Part shown: positions 51,501 through 62,583 of the stretch, piece after piece | Layout of the letters: each line of letters begins with the position of its first letter | Numbering within the stretch: the stretch's first letter is position 1 | NCBI GenBank assembly: GCA_033558025.1 | Contig: JAUCEF010000006.1 | Span: 2,790,001 to 2,854,000, forward strand | DNA from: Phytophthora sp. 'mugwort' | Lineage: Eukaryota > Oomycota > Peronosporomycetes > Peronosporales > Peronosporaceae | Length of the DNA stretch: 64,000 bases | Direction of reading: 5' to 3' | The notes under the pieces: model-generated | The model's database searches: none | The model's input: only the letters and a program-made list of their open reading frames with translations | Told to the model about the DNA's origin: nothing | Translations under genes and position numbers: made by a program

Positions 51501-54500
51501 TCGTCTCTTACAGGACGCAGTTGGATCGGCTGACGGATGCGTCTTCATTCCGTGAAGAACTCGCGAGTTTTAAGGTTGGAGAAGGACAAGGTGTGGTCCT
51601 GCGTGAGCACCGCCCGGAGCTGCTGCCTGTGCTACTGCGAGTGCTTTATTCAAAGTGCGTGAGTAAAAAAGGTCGTAACAACGGGGACACAGTGGCTGCA
51701 CGTCGTGCTGCCGTTCTCGCGTACTTGGCGGCTTTAGAGGCGCCTGAGCTTGCCAGTTTCGTGGAATTGGTAGTACGGGCATTTGATGTGACGATACAAG
51801 CTCCCGAGCAAGTTCTTCCTGGTGCTCTTGTCACTGCTGATCAAGTGAAGCCTGTGGCAGTTGCCACCGTTCAGCCGTCACGTATCTTGGGGTTCTTGAA
51901 CCTACTGGAAGACCTTATCAACCAACTCGGCGTCAAGCTTGCTGCATTCATTCCTCAAATTGCTGATGTGCTTCTAGCTATTCTACAGCTTAGCACGGGT
52001 TCGGACGAGGATGAAGCCATGGATGGTTGTGGTGAAGCTGACGATAGAAATGTGGCAGAAGAAAACGCAGTGGTCGTGGTCGGCTCGAAGCGGAAAGCTG
52101 GTGAGACGTCGTCGACTGTGGACACGCTGACGACTTCGTCCTCGATGAAGAAGCAAATTCGCATGTTGACTTACCGTCGGCTTGCGGAGCTGATTGACAC
52201 GGTACGAAGGCTCAAACTTCGCATATATTGAATATCTGAGGCATTAACTGCTGATTATTTGCTTGTTTTGCTTGTACAGTTTGACACCCTTGTGCACCTT
52301 GAACCGTGGGTCGTTGCAGTGCTGGAAACATCTCGAGAAGCGATCACACACTTGCCTAATGCAGTTGTGGGCGCTGGCAAGGCATCGGCGCTTTTGGAGT
52401 TGCTAGTGGCGCTAGGCCGCGCCGACAGAGCGCGTCAGTGGGTCCCGGAGCCTCTGGTGCTGAGTGTTGTTTCCTGTTTGTCTGCGGGCTTGACGTCCGC
52501 TAGTGCGACGTCTTCATCGACTCGTGGCATTTCCCCTGAAATTCTGGACGCCATTCTGCAGTTTATGGACTCCCTACTGCACGGAGACGAACGTTTGTTG
52601 GCTGAACAAGACCAAGACGAGCCGATGACGACCTCCAAGAAGGATGCGAACGTGCTCTTGATACCTCAGATCCCTTTCGTGCTGGAGCAATTCGTGCAGC
52701 GGTTCCAGGCTAAAGCTGCTCGCTACGCGAGCGACCGGTACGCAGGCTCGTCACGGAAGGAGCTTACTTTCCTCTGTCGACTGTCCTACCACTTGGAAGC
52801 CTCCGATAGAGACATAGCTGTCGCTGCGCATGATTTATTCCAGTTGCTGTTGCCGTTCTTGCTGCGCAACCACCACACGTCTGGCAAGGACAAGGAGAAT
52901 CTGCTCGAGGTGCTGGCGCATATGGTATCCAAGCTTTCGGAGCCTAAGAAACATGTGCTCGCTCTTGCGCGGCTGTTGGCCCCCGGCGCGAACTGCATCG
53001 CGGATCGTGACCCTCGTGTGAAACTCGTAGCGGTGTTTACAGCTCTGGGAGCGCATCCTGCACTGACGGAGCTCGCTCCTGTGGCCGAACTGCTAGTGGA
53101 ACTCAACGCATATGATGCTAAACGCATTGAGGAAACGGACTATGAGCGTCGTTTAATGGCGTTGAACCGTTTAAACTCGACACGTTTTGCTGGCTTTACG
53201 GAGGAGACGCACTTGCTCGCCCCGTTGGTGGCGCAGTGTCTGCAGTCGATGCATGACTCGGAATTTTCAGTGCGAAGTGGGGCTCTTGCTGGGCTTACGA
53301 CCTTCTTAAAACTTGCAGCTGATGTGGCAGTCGAGCACAAATCGCGTGACGATGTGGCCAAGTCTCCAGTACTTAATGCGTTTGAGTCGCTAGTGATGCC
53401 TTGTGTGCGTGCTAGTCTGCGCTCGACTGATGACAACACGCGACGTGGCTTCGTGACGTTGCTGGGCTCACTCGCGGACCACCACGAGGCATTCAAGCGG
53501 TTTACGTTTGTTCCAGCCGATTTGATCTTGGCACGCAACCAGGAGGACCCAGAAGCCGATTTCTTCTACAATATGACGCACATCCAGGCCCATCGCAGAC
53601 GACGAGCTCTTCAGCGTCTCAGTGCTCTCATGGACTCGATGGCTATTAAGACCGAGAGTCCAGTTGTAGATGACGAGAGGAATGACCCCCAGTCGTTCTC
53701 GAACTCGACGGTGAATGGTGTCATCTTGCCACTGGTGTTGCACTTTGTGTACGAGACTCATGCTAAAAGCCAAGAGTCTTTGCGTGCTGAAGCCGCAGCT
53801 TGTGTTGGAAGTGCTGCGGGACTTCTACGCTGGTCGCACTACCTCTCGCTCCTGCGGAGACTACTCAAGTCGATCGATGGACATGTGGAGATGGAAAACG
53901 CCATAATTATGTCCATTTGCGCTGTGATCGATCACTTCCACTTCGAGGCGCCAGGTGCAGCTATTCAGTGGCAAACCGCGTCACCTGTCACAAAGGAGCA
54001 ATCGAATAGCAAACTGATCGAAGTTGACGAGGAGAATGTGGCTGATGAGGAAGAGGAAGCAGGTTCTTCCAAGGTTCAAGACAATATGGAGACACAGGTG
54101 CTTCCACTGCTCTACTCGTACTTGTTCAAGGGTGTGTCATCGAAGAAGAACTCGGGCAAGTCGCGAGCCGATGATGATGGAGAGTCGACATCACTCTCCC
54201 CAGAGACTGTATCGGTGCGTGTGCCTCTGGCCTTAGCAGTCGTCAAGGTTCTGCGTCGACTACGCGCTGAGAAGTTTCAGCGTGAGCTGCCCAAGCTGCT
54301 GTTGAAGTTTGCCAACTTGTTGAAGAGTAAGGACGAAGCGGTGCGTGTTTCGGCCCGTACGACGCTCGTTCGCATCGCGGTGGAGCTTGGCGCGAGCTTC
54401 CTACTACCGATCGTGGAGGAGCTTCGGCACACGCTGCGCGACGGCTACATGGTCCACGTATTGTCCTTTACTGTGCATGCGCTGCTGGAAAAGTTACCAG

Positions 54501-57500
54501 AGATCATGCAGGCAGGCGGCAGGACCAACGCTCTTCGGAAGCCGCAGTCTTTGCTGCTCACTCAAGACAAGAAGCAAGAAGCTGAGCGCGAGGCGGAGTT
54601 TGCCTCGCCGCTGGATGGTTGTGTGTCGAGTCTGATGGAAATTCTAGCTGCCGAGCTGTTCCAGGGCATGACAACTATTGGAGAGGCAGCAGAGGCTGCG
54701 GCTGGAGGCGTGGAACGGAAGTCTGCACAGAAGTCCAAGATGAAAGAGGCACGCGCAAGTGGTGGCCGTAGTCTGGACTCATTGGAACTGCTGGCAAGAT
54801 CACTTCCTTTCCTTCCCAACCCGAGCATCCACCAAGTTGTGAGTGCGCTTGTGAAGCGTTTCCAGGCTACAGATGCTGGTGCTCAAGCGACGGCTGCGCT
54901 TCAGGAGGCACTCAAGCGCGTGGCGATCGGATTGGCGAAGAACCCGTCAGTGGATGCGTCATACATGTTTCTGTATGCCTACAACGTTCTCAACTCGAGT
55001 CTCGAGAGTCTTCGTCCGGCCACTGAGAAGGAGAAGGAACAGTACGAAGCAGGCGGCAGCAGCACCGCACTAGTGACGTCGTGGCTCGTATCAGAGAAGA
55101 GTGCGGCCGCCACAAAACTGTTAGCCAAGCGAGTGAGTCCTCTAGACACTGCTCGTGTCACGATGCAGCAGCAAGTCACGGGCTTCGACAAGATGCGCCA
55201 ACAGCAGCAAACCAAGACCAAGAAGCAGAAACGGGAAGCGATTGCCGCGCTCCTGGCTGAGAGCACGACGCATCTTCGAGAATTGCTGAATTTTGCTGTT
55301 TTCTTGGTCTATTCTTTCCTTCGCAAGAACGGCAGTGCGAAGGAGATCGAAAACGAAGGCAAGAAGAACCTCAATGCTCCAGCTCAACTTGTTGACCCGT
55401 TGGTGCCGCTGTTGATGCGCTGCGCTGGTGAGTCAAAGAATGATCGTGCTGTTATGAACGCGCTCAAGTGTCTGGGCTCGCTGCTTCCCCGTCAGGACGA
55501 ACTCCCTGCTCTGCGGGTAGCGCGCACACCGCTTCTGGACCGTCTCTTTAAGATTCTGCAACAGGCTGGAGCTGCGACTCGCAATGAGATGGTGCAGACG
55601 TGTTATCGCACGCTGACGGCGCTGCTCAGACAACAGCAGGGACTGGAACTTGCTCAGGAGAACGGTCATGCCGCCAAGGATTCCAAGAGCGACACTCTCC
55701 GACTTACAGAGCCTCAGCTACGTGTGTTGCTGAGCTTCTTGCGTGCTGATCTCGACGAACAAGACCACCAGAATGCCACTTTCTCGCTACTGAAGGCCAT
55801 TGTCAACTCCCGTCTCGTGGTGAGCGAAGTGTACGATGTGATGCTGCGTGTTGGTGAACTGCTGGTTCAGAGCGACGCTCCTGGAGCGCGTCTGAACTGT
55901 GCCATGATCTACCAGACCTTCCTGCTCGAATACCCATTGGGCAGCAAACGTTTGTCTCGCCATCTCAAGTTTTTAGTGGACAATTTGAGCTACGGACATT
56001 CCACTGGACGCTCGGCCGTACTGGAGGCGCTACGCTCGCTGCTCGCCAAACTCCCACAGGATTTGGTGAATGCTCGCGCGCAGTTTTTCTTCTTGCCGCT
56101 TGTGCTGCGACTGGCCAACGACGAAGCCGCGGAATGCCGTGACCTCGCTCGCACTGCTCTGAACACTTTGGTGCGTCGTCTGGGTAACAAGGAGCTGAAC
56201 GAGAGCGTTCTACTGGTGGTCACGTGGTGGACACAAGCGTCGAATTCGGATGCTGTGGATGCTGTAAAGCTACTGGGCACGGCGGCGCAGGTGACGACGC
56301 TTGTGCTCGAGAATCGACCCGAGTTTGTTGAGCGTAGCGCCTCTCAGATGCTGCTTGCGGCTCGTTTGGGGCTCGAACGTCGTCAGCGCGAGCTTCAAAC
56401 AGTGGAAGACAGCGACCTGGTGCGCTGGCAGCCGACGTACCACGTGTGTGTGGCACTAACCGCCTTCAGTGACCATCTCGCTGGTCCTTATGAACTGTGG
56501 CTGGAGCAGTCAAAGCCGACCAAGCATTTCTTGGATGTCGTGGTGCTGCCGCTACTGCAGTACCCGCACGCATGGGTGCGTCTTAGCGCGACCCGACTGC
56601 TGACGTCGTATCTGCGTCGTCGCCAAGCGAGTACGCTTACTTTTAAGGCTCCCGTCAAGCGTTTACAAGAAGATACGCTCGAACGGCTGCGCCACGGCGC
56701 CCTGTACCTCGAGCGTCCGGGCCGTTTGTTCACGTGGGCGAGTGCCTTCTGCAAGCTGCTCGCAGCCCCGACACTGAAGGACGACCTGGCTAACGAAGTA
56801 CTCACTGCGATGCCATTCTTGTGCGAAGCGCTCGAGACGACGGACGTTCCACAGGATGTCACTGCTGTTGCTGCTGACGCTTTGGTGGTTGATGAGGATG
56901 CCAGCGTTGCTGCGGCTCAAGACGGGGAAGATGCGGTTGATGATGAACAGGACAAGAAGAGCGAAGAGAAGGACGAGGACGAGGAAGTGCAGCGTCGTGA
57001 GCTGAAGGAGAAGGACGAAGAGCGTGCCAAGGCGCGGACGCCCATGGGCTGGCTGCTTACCCGTCTCTCCTATGTCGCTCGTGGATCGAGTTGCAGCAAC
57101 GAGGTGCAGACGGTCGTCTTCAAGCTCTTCGCTGCACTGCTGCACAGCCACGACGCTGTCTTTGCACAGAAGTACGTTGTGCAAATCATCAACCCGTTGT
57201 ATCGCGCAACCAGCAAGCTGGAGGAGCTTCAGGCTCAACAGGAGCTAACGAAGATGCAGAAACAGCAGAACCGTAACAAGTACAGGAGAAGTGGACCCGT
57301 TCCGCCGCCTGTGGCGCCGCCAGAGAGCGCGCTACTAGCCCAGGAAGTGCTGCAACTTCTCGAACAGAAGCTCGGAGCCACTGCGTTTTTGGAGTCGTAC
57401 TCGTTTGTGCAGAAGAAGATGGCAGCACGTCGTGCCGCACGCAAGTTGCAGCGTCGCACCGAAGCCGTATCCGACCCGCAACGTGCTGCCCAGCGACGGA

Positions 57501-57622
57501 TGCACAAGAACGAGCAAAAGCGACATACCAAGCAGATGCGTAAGCGTAAATACGCTGTGCTCAAGGGTTCGACGTCTGCAGCAGTGCGTCCCACAAAGGT
57601 ACTTCGTCCTGGTGCCGAGTAG
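48512..57622 (+). CDS. UTP20: UTP20/DRIM, U3 snoRNP (small-subunit processome) component
   Basis: Two exons, 48512-52201 and 52280-57622, joined over a 78-bp intron (GTACGA...TGTACAG) in phase 0, giving about 3,010 aa. Start at ATG 48512 (MEPPPAKKRRHRFQ); the frame is open further upstream but without another ATG. HRFQKVKERVSNLQHEL, then LVPVLKLVTALARELGKEF and FVRSFAAQTLAVLLRR match the UTP20 N-terminus. The rest is alpha-helical HEAT-like repeat, with acidic breaks at ~1,870 and ~2,780. A very basic tail (RMHKNEQKRHTKQMRKRK) ends it, as in the family. UTP20 acts in the nucleolus in 18S rRNA maturation. It is longer than the yeast (about 2,490) and human (about 2,785) proteins. Confidence 0.92.
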
Positions 57623-57851
57623 AGAGAGAGAGAGGAACTAGATAGAGAATAGTCTGTTGCATTTAATACCATGTATGCTTGAAATGTTTCGCCGGGGGGT
57701 TCAATCCTCCGTGGCTCCCTCATGCTCAAGCTTCCGTGCGTCCAGCCAGCCAAGTATCTGAGAAACGCTATAGACGTGGAAATAGTCTCGAGTCCGTTTC
57801 GCCCGTGCCAGCCGCTTAGCTACTCTAGGTACCTGCAGCTTAGGAGACGCA
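57623..57851 (+). promoter_or_regulatory. Short intergenic region between UTP20 and the EF/IQ/WW gene
   Basis: 229 bp holding both the UTP20 3' end and the promoter of the next gene in the same orientation. No canonical AATAAA (ATTTAATACC is the nearest) and no clear initiator were found. Confidence 0.35.
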
Positions 57852-60800
57852 ATGACTAACAACAATGTCGAGGACGATCGTTGGGGGCGTACGTCGTCGT
57901 CATCTGTTCTTCCTCCAGCACCTCCGATCCCCAATATAAAGACCCTCCGTCAACGACGACGTGTACCCCCTCGAGATGTACAGCAACATGAACCGTGGCT
58001 CTTCCAGAGCACCAATGTGCGTCCGCTTCCAGTCCTGCCTGCGTCTTTGTCCAGTCTTTCGATGTCAACAAGCGACACGGCGCTCTTCTACTTGGATCTG
58101 GACAGTTTGAAGAGCTTGTTACCTCGACGCGATGGTCGACATCGTCCAAGAAGCAGTGACGATGACTATAGCAGCTCTCGTGGTGTCCGTAGCCCATCCA
58201 GTCGAGGACGACAAGCTCCACCAGCGAGATTGGAGGCTTTGAGGCTTCATACGAGTGACAAGAAGCACCGTCCTCGTAAACGAAGACGACAAGTAGCTTT
58301 GGCATCGAAGCAAAAGCTTCGTCGAAAGGCGCTACGCCTCGACTCGTCCAAGGTGCGACCTTCGACCCAAGAACTACTTGATACGGACGCTGCTGCTGTT
58401 TATTTATCTCCTACGAAGCGCAACCGGAACAAGGCGAGGAAGAACAACACGCTGCAGCCTGTGGGCGAGTTTCGTCCCGAAAGGAGACGAAGAGCGGCGA
58501 TGCATTATGCATTTGACTACGACTCGGATGGACACGAAGAAGTGGAAACGCCTGCGACTCCACTGGAAGATCTCGATGAAGAACAGCGGCAGAAGGCTTT
58601 GATCGCTTCACACTTGAACTTGACACTGGAAGAATACGAGCGTTTGGATGCTGCATTCGGGAAGTCGCAGCCCAGTGTTGTCTCAGAAGACGAGCGCTCC
58701 ATGACTGAGCGGTACTACGACGATTTCCAAGAGTTTGACGTGGATGACAGCGGCTCGATCTCTCCCGACGAGCTGCGTCAGCTATTGCTTGCTTCAGGCG
58801 AAGATATGGACGATGCGGAGCTCGCCTCTGTGCTCCAACAAGCTGATACGGACCAGGATGGAGAAATCAACTTTAACGAGTTTATCGCTCTCATGCGCGC
58901 CCGCAAGCGGCTTCTTGACGTCGCGAATCGCATGGGCAGCGGCCCAACAGCTACTTCTAAGCTTCAGGGCGTCTCTGGTCAAGTCTTGCCTCCACTCAAG
59001 CTCGCAGTACGACATACCAAGCGCCGTATACAGCCTCCAACTCGAACTCTTGTTGGTACTCGCTCGACGCCGTCATGCCTTCGACCAGGGGCCAAAGTGG
59101 ATCTCGGTGAGCTACGACGAGAGCTTGCGTTATCCGAGTACGGTATTCAAGAGCTTAACTCAAAGGTACGTGAAGGTTTACAGTGGGTCCAGCAGCATTG
59201 TCCCGTGCGGTCGTTAAAAGCCCAGGTTTTCTGCCATCGATGGGGCATGGAAAAGGTGCAAAGGCTCTTCTTGCGACTGCAGTCCCAGCAGCTCTCGCGA
59301 GCGTTCCGCAAGTGGAATGCTTTTTTACTGTTCGAGCGCAACAAGATCAAGGCCAATATGTTCCTGAAGTGTAAAGGCAGTCAGAAGATGGCTATGATCA
59401 TGACGAAATGGAGACGGAAAGTCACACGACGCAAGTTTGGACGCTGGAAGACCGAGAGCATCCGAGCGGCTCGCAACGAACTGCATTCGGCCGCTATTGA
59501 GATCCAACGTGTTGTACGTGGGGACCTCGCACGGCTGCATCGACTCCGTATACAAGAAGAAGTCGCAGTCGTCCACATCCAGGCATATTTTCGAGGTCGA
59601 CTGGCGAGAACTCTGGCGAGACGAAAGCGTCAAGTAAAGATGGAGCACGAGGCCGCAAGTCTGTTGCAGCGGTGTTATCGCGGGTATAGTGGCAAGCGTC
59701 TTGCCCGAGCGCTGTTCAAAGCGCAGCGGGAGACACTGGCAGCGTGTCGTATTCAGCACACGTTCCGGAATTTTCAACGACGAGAGCTACTGAAGGTGAT
59801 ACAGCAGACTAAGCTTGAGAATGATAGCGCTCTTGTGCTGCAGTGCTGTATGCGTCGCTATCTCGCACGACGTGAGCGACAAGGCCGTGCGAGGCGTCGA
59901 CTACGAGAACGCAGTGCTGTGGTTTTGCAGCGGCACACGCGTGGGTATCTTGCACAATGCCGTGTGCTGCGGCTAAAGGAGCAGCTTCGTGCTGCTTTGA
60001 CTCTCCAGTGCTTCTTCCGATGCTGTTATGCCCACCGTCGATTGCACAGGTTAAGGACGGACAAACAGGTCCAGGCACGGCAGGCACTTGAGCGGGCAGC
60101 AGCTACAAGAATCCAATCCCGTTGGCGCGGGTGTTCGACTCGAAAGCATTTGTTGCTTGTCAAGCACCAGCGAATGGAGGCCCAGAAGCTCGAGAGGTTC
60201 CGACGACTCACCAGTGCCGTAGTCATCCAAGCATTGTTCCGTGGGTACCTGGCTCGTCGTCTTGCACAGCGTGCTCGCTATGACAAGCTAAAGTGGATGA
60301 ATTTTACCGTCCTAAACAGCAGCGCGTTGAAGATTCAGGCGTTCTGGCGTGGCTATCACGGTCGGTTGGCTTCTCATCTACGTTTGCAAGCTCAGAAAGC
60401 TCAGGAACATCATGAACAGGAAGCAGCCAAGCGTATTCAAGTCATCGCTAGAGGAAAACTCGCTCGAACTGAACGTCGTCGACTAGACCAAGAGCGTACC
60501 AAGCTAGCGTCGCAGCAGCGGACACGCGCGAGAGCTGCTCTGCGCATCCAGAAGGTATTTCGAGGCAAACGAGCTCGGCAAATGGTGCAGGGGCTGCAGC
60601 AGAAGCATCGTGAGGAAGCTCGTCTTGCTCTTGAGCGCTTGGTTCGTCAGGCCAAGACACGAGCTGCGACGAAGATCCAATGCTGCGCTCGGCGGTTCCT
60701 GGCCCGCTGTCGCTACTTCTATCGTAAGCGGGAGATGGAACGACGCGAGCAGGAGGAAAAGCTTCGAATGAAGCAGAACCATGCCGCAATTGTGATTCAA

Positions 60801-62501
60801 TGTGCTCTACGCCGAGCTGGAGCGCGGCGTCTTTTGCTGCAGCGGCGACGGGAATTTGAGAGGCGGATTTCCATGATGGCCTCGGAAAAAGCCCACGACG
60901 AGATTGAGCGACTGCGTCGGGAACAGGAGGAAGAGCTGCTTAAGCTGAAGCTGCAGCTGATTTTTCAAGCGAGTAGAGCCAACGAAGAAGCTGCAAAATT
61001 ACGTGAGGAACTTGCTCGACAACGGGAAGAGGAGGACGATCGGCGCAAGGAAGAAGCTCAAGAACTGGCACGTCTTCGACTCGAGACGCTCATGCAACAG
61101 CACGAGATTGAGTCTCGGGTTGAGCAGAAGAAGCTGGAAGCTCTACGACTGCGTGAGAAGCTCGAGGCGGACAAGTTGGCACAGCACGAGAAGGAAGCTG
61201 CTATGCGGACACGAGAGAATGAAGAGTTAGCGGCCATGAAACTCGCAACGATGTTCTCAACAGGACCCACAAGAAAGCAGGAAGAGCACGAAAAGGAAGA
61301 CAGAACGCTGCAGCAGGAGGCCGAACACTTGAAGCAAGCGGCTCTAGCGATCCAGAAGGACCAGTCTCGAGTGAAGATCCAAGCGGTGTGTTTGAAGCAC
61401 GTAGCGCGAAAGCGGCTTGCGAAGCTGCAGCAAGCTCAGTCTGCGGCCATGGCAATCATACATGACGAGGAACAACGCTTGAGACTCAAGGCTGAACAGC
61501 AAAAGGAGTTGCTTCTAGCGAGACTGAAGGCCGTAATGGACGACGAGGCTCGCGCGAGGGAACAGGAGATCAAAGAGCTCGAAGTTCAGATGCTTGAACG
61601 CGCTCGAAAGGAGAAGGAACGGATCGCTCTGCTTAATGCTTCGGCGAGGAAGATTCAGTCTTGTGCTTGCGGGTACTTGGCTCGGCAGCGCGTGAAAGCC
61701 ATCCAGCGCAAAATCGACAAGAAGCGTGAGGACCGGGCGAAGGCAATGTACGAAACCATTGAAGCAGCTGAAGCTGAGGTGGCTGAAGCACTTAACGAGG
61801 CTGAGACAGACGCTGCTGAAGGTTCCGAGGAGGCGATGGCTGACGAGTGGGTCGAGTACTGGGACGAGAACGCGCAGGCGACATATTTCTACAACATTCG
61901 CACACAAGAAGCAAGCTGGACTCGACCGGTGTCAACACCGTCTGCAAAGACCATGGAGATTGTAATGGCAGCTACAGGATTAGCAGAAGAGCGCGAGCAG
62001 GAGGCACCCGTTGGATATGTCGAGTACGCCGGCACTGGCCAGGTGGACGCAAATGGTTACTCGGTGGTGGCAAGCGCAGCTGACAGCTACGCAGACGAGT
62101 ACGGATACTACGATCAGTACGGTCAGTATCATTACTACGAGCAGAACAACGCTGCGTATTATGGTTCGCCGGCGTACGGACAGGGATACCCGCAGATGCT
62201 GGGAATACAGCCAAACTACGCGGCGGCAGCAGCCAACTATGCATATCAGGCTGCAGCGGCGATGGCATTCGGCCAAGCCATGATGTACGGTGCACCCATG
62301 ATTGGGTACGGTAACCCGACAATAATTCAACCGGTTGAGCAATATCCTCAAGCGGTAGCAGCTCCTGAAGCACTTGCGTCAGCAGATACAGAAAACGCTG
62401 CAGAAGCTGTACCGCCAGATCCATGGGAGAAATTCTTTGACCAGTACACTGGCGCAGCTTATTACTACAACAGCATCACGGGGGAGCAGTATTGGGCCTA
62501 A
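57852..62501 (+). CDS. EF-hand, multi-IQ, coiled-coil and WW-domain protein
   Basis: A single exon of 1,549 aa. A basic disordered N-terminus leads to an EF-hand pair (~290-350: FDVDDSGSISPDEL and ADTDQDGEINFNEF), both loops with complete calcium ligands. At least ten IQ motifs follow (~545-1005, for example SAAIEIQRVVRGDLARLHR), then a Glu/Arg/Lys coiled coil (~1005-1190) with further IQ motifs at ~1170 and ~1260. A WW domain follows (~1332-1360: EYWDENAQATYFYNI, then ASWTRP), then a Tyr/Gln/Ala-rich segment, and a last WW-like sequence (WEKFFDQYTGAAYYYN) that ends at QYWA, without the final Pro. IQ motifs bind calmodulin-like light chains. A cytoskeletal or centrosome/basal-body scaffold is the likely role, inferred from domains only. 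Confidence 0.88.
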   Translation: MTNNNVEDDRWGRTSSSSVLPPAPPIPNIKTLRQRRRVPPRDVQQHEPWLFQSTNVRPLPVLPASLSSLSMSTSDTALFYLDLDSLKSLLPRRDGRHRPRSSDDDYSSSRGVRSPSSRGRQAPPARLEALRLHTSDKKHRPRKRRRQVALASKQKLRRKALRLDSSKVRPSTQELLDTDAAAVYLSPTKRNRNKARKNNTLQPVGEFRPERRRRAAMHYAFDYDSDGHEEVETPATPLEDLDEEQRQKALIASHLNLTLEEYERLDAAFGKSQPSVVSEDERSMTERYYDDFQEFDVDDSGSISPDELRQLLLASGEDMDDAELASVLQQADTDQDGEINFNEFIALMRARKRLLDVANRMGSGPTATSKLQGVSGQVLPPLKLAVRHTKRRIQPPTRTLVGTRSTPSCLRPGAKVDLGELRRELALSEYGIQELNSKVREGLQWVQQHCPVRSLKAQVFCHRWGMEKVQRLFLRLQSQQLSRAFRKWNAFLLFERNKIKANMFLKCKGSQKMAMIMTKWRRKVTRRKFGRWKTESIRAARNELHSAAIEIQRVVRGDLARLHRLRIQEEVAVVHIQAYFRGRLARTLARRKRQVKMEHEAASLLQRCYRGYSGKRLARALFKAQRETLAACRIQHTFRNFQRRELLKVIQQTKLENDSALVLQCCMRRYLARRERQGRARRRLRERSAVVLQRHTRGYLAQCRVLRLKEQLRAALTLQCFFRCCYAHRRLHRLRTDKQVQARQALERAAATRIQSRWRGCSTRKHLLLVKHQRMEAQKLERFRRLTSAVVIQALFRGYLARRLAQRARYDKLKWMNFTVLNSSALKIQAFWRGYHGRLASHLRLQAQKAQEHHEQEAAKRIQVIARGKLARTERRRLDQERTKLASQQRTRARAALRIQKVFRGKRARQMVQGLQQKHREEARLALERLVRQAKTRAATKIQCCARRFLARCRYFYRKREMERREQEEKLRMKQNHAAIVIQCALRRAGARRLLLQRRREFERRISMMASEKAHDEIERLRREQEEELLKLKLQLIFQASRANEEAAKLREELARQREEEDDRRKEEAQELARLRLETLMQQHEIESRVEQKKLEALRLREKLEADKLAQHEKEAAMRTRENEELAAMKLATMFSTGPTRKQEEHEKEDRTLQQEAEHLKQAALAIQKDQSRVKIQAVCLKHVARKRLAKLQQAQSAAMAIIHDEEQRLRLKAEQQKELLLARLKAVMDDEARAREQEIKELEVQMLERARKEKERIALLNASARKIQSCACGYLARQRVKAIQRKIDKKREDRAKAMYETIEAAEAEVAEALNEAETDAAEGSEEAMADEWVEYWDENAQATYFYNIRTQEASWTRPVSTPSAKTMEIVMAATGLAEEREQEAPVGYVEYAGTGQVDANGYSVVASAADSYADEYGYYDQYGQYHYYEQNNAAYYGSPAYGQGYPQMLGIQPNYAAAAANYAYQAAAAMAFGQAMMYGAPMIGYGNPTIIQPVEQYPQAVAAPEALASADTENAAEAVPPDPWEKFFDQYTGAAYYYNSITGEQYWA

Positions 62502-62583
62502 CAATACATCGTACAATAGTCAGCATCGGCTTGAATTGTTGCAGCGGAAAACTTGATACGTCCAGGTCATTTGCGGCCTGTTG

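Noticed and set aside
52202..52279. Two separate genes at 48.4-52.2 kb and 52.3-57.6 kb
   Set aside because: A 78-bp GT...AG intron joins the frames in phase 0, and both halves match UTP20.
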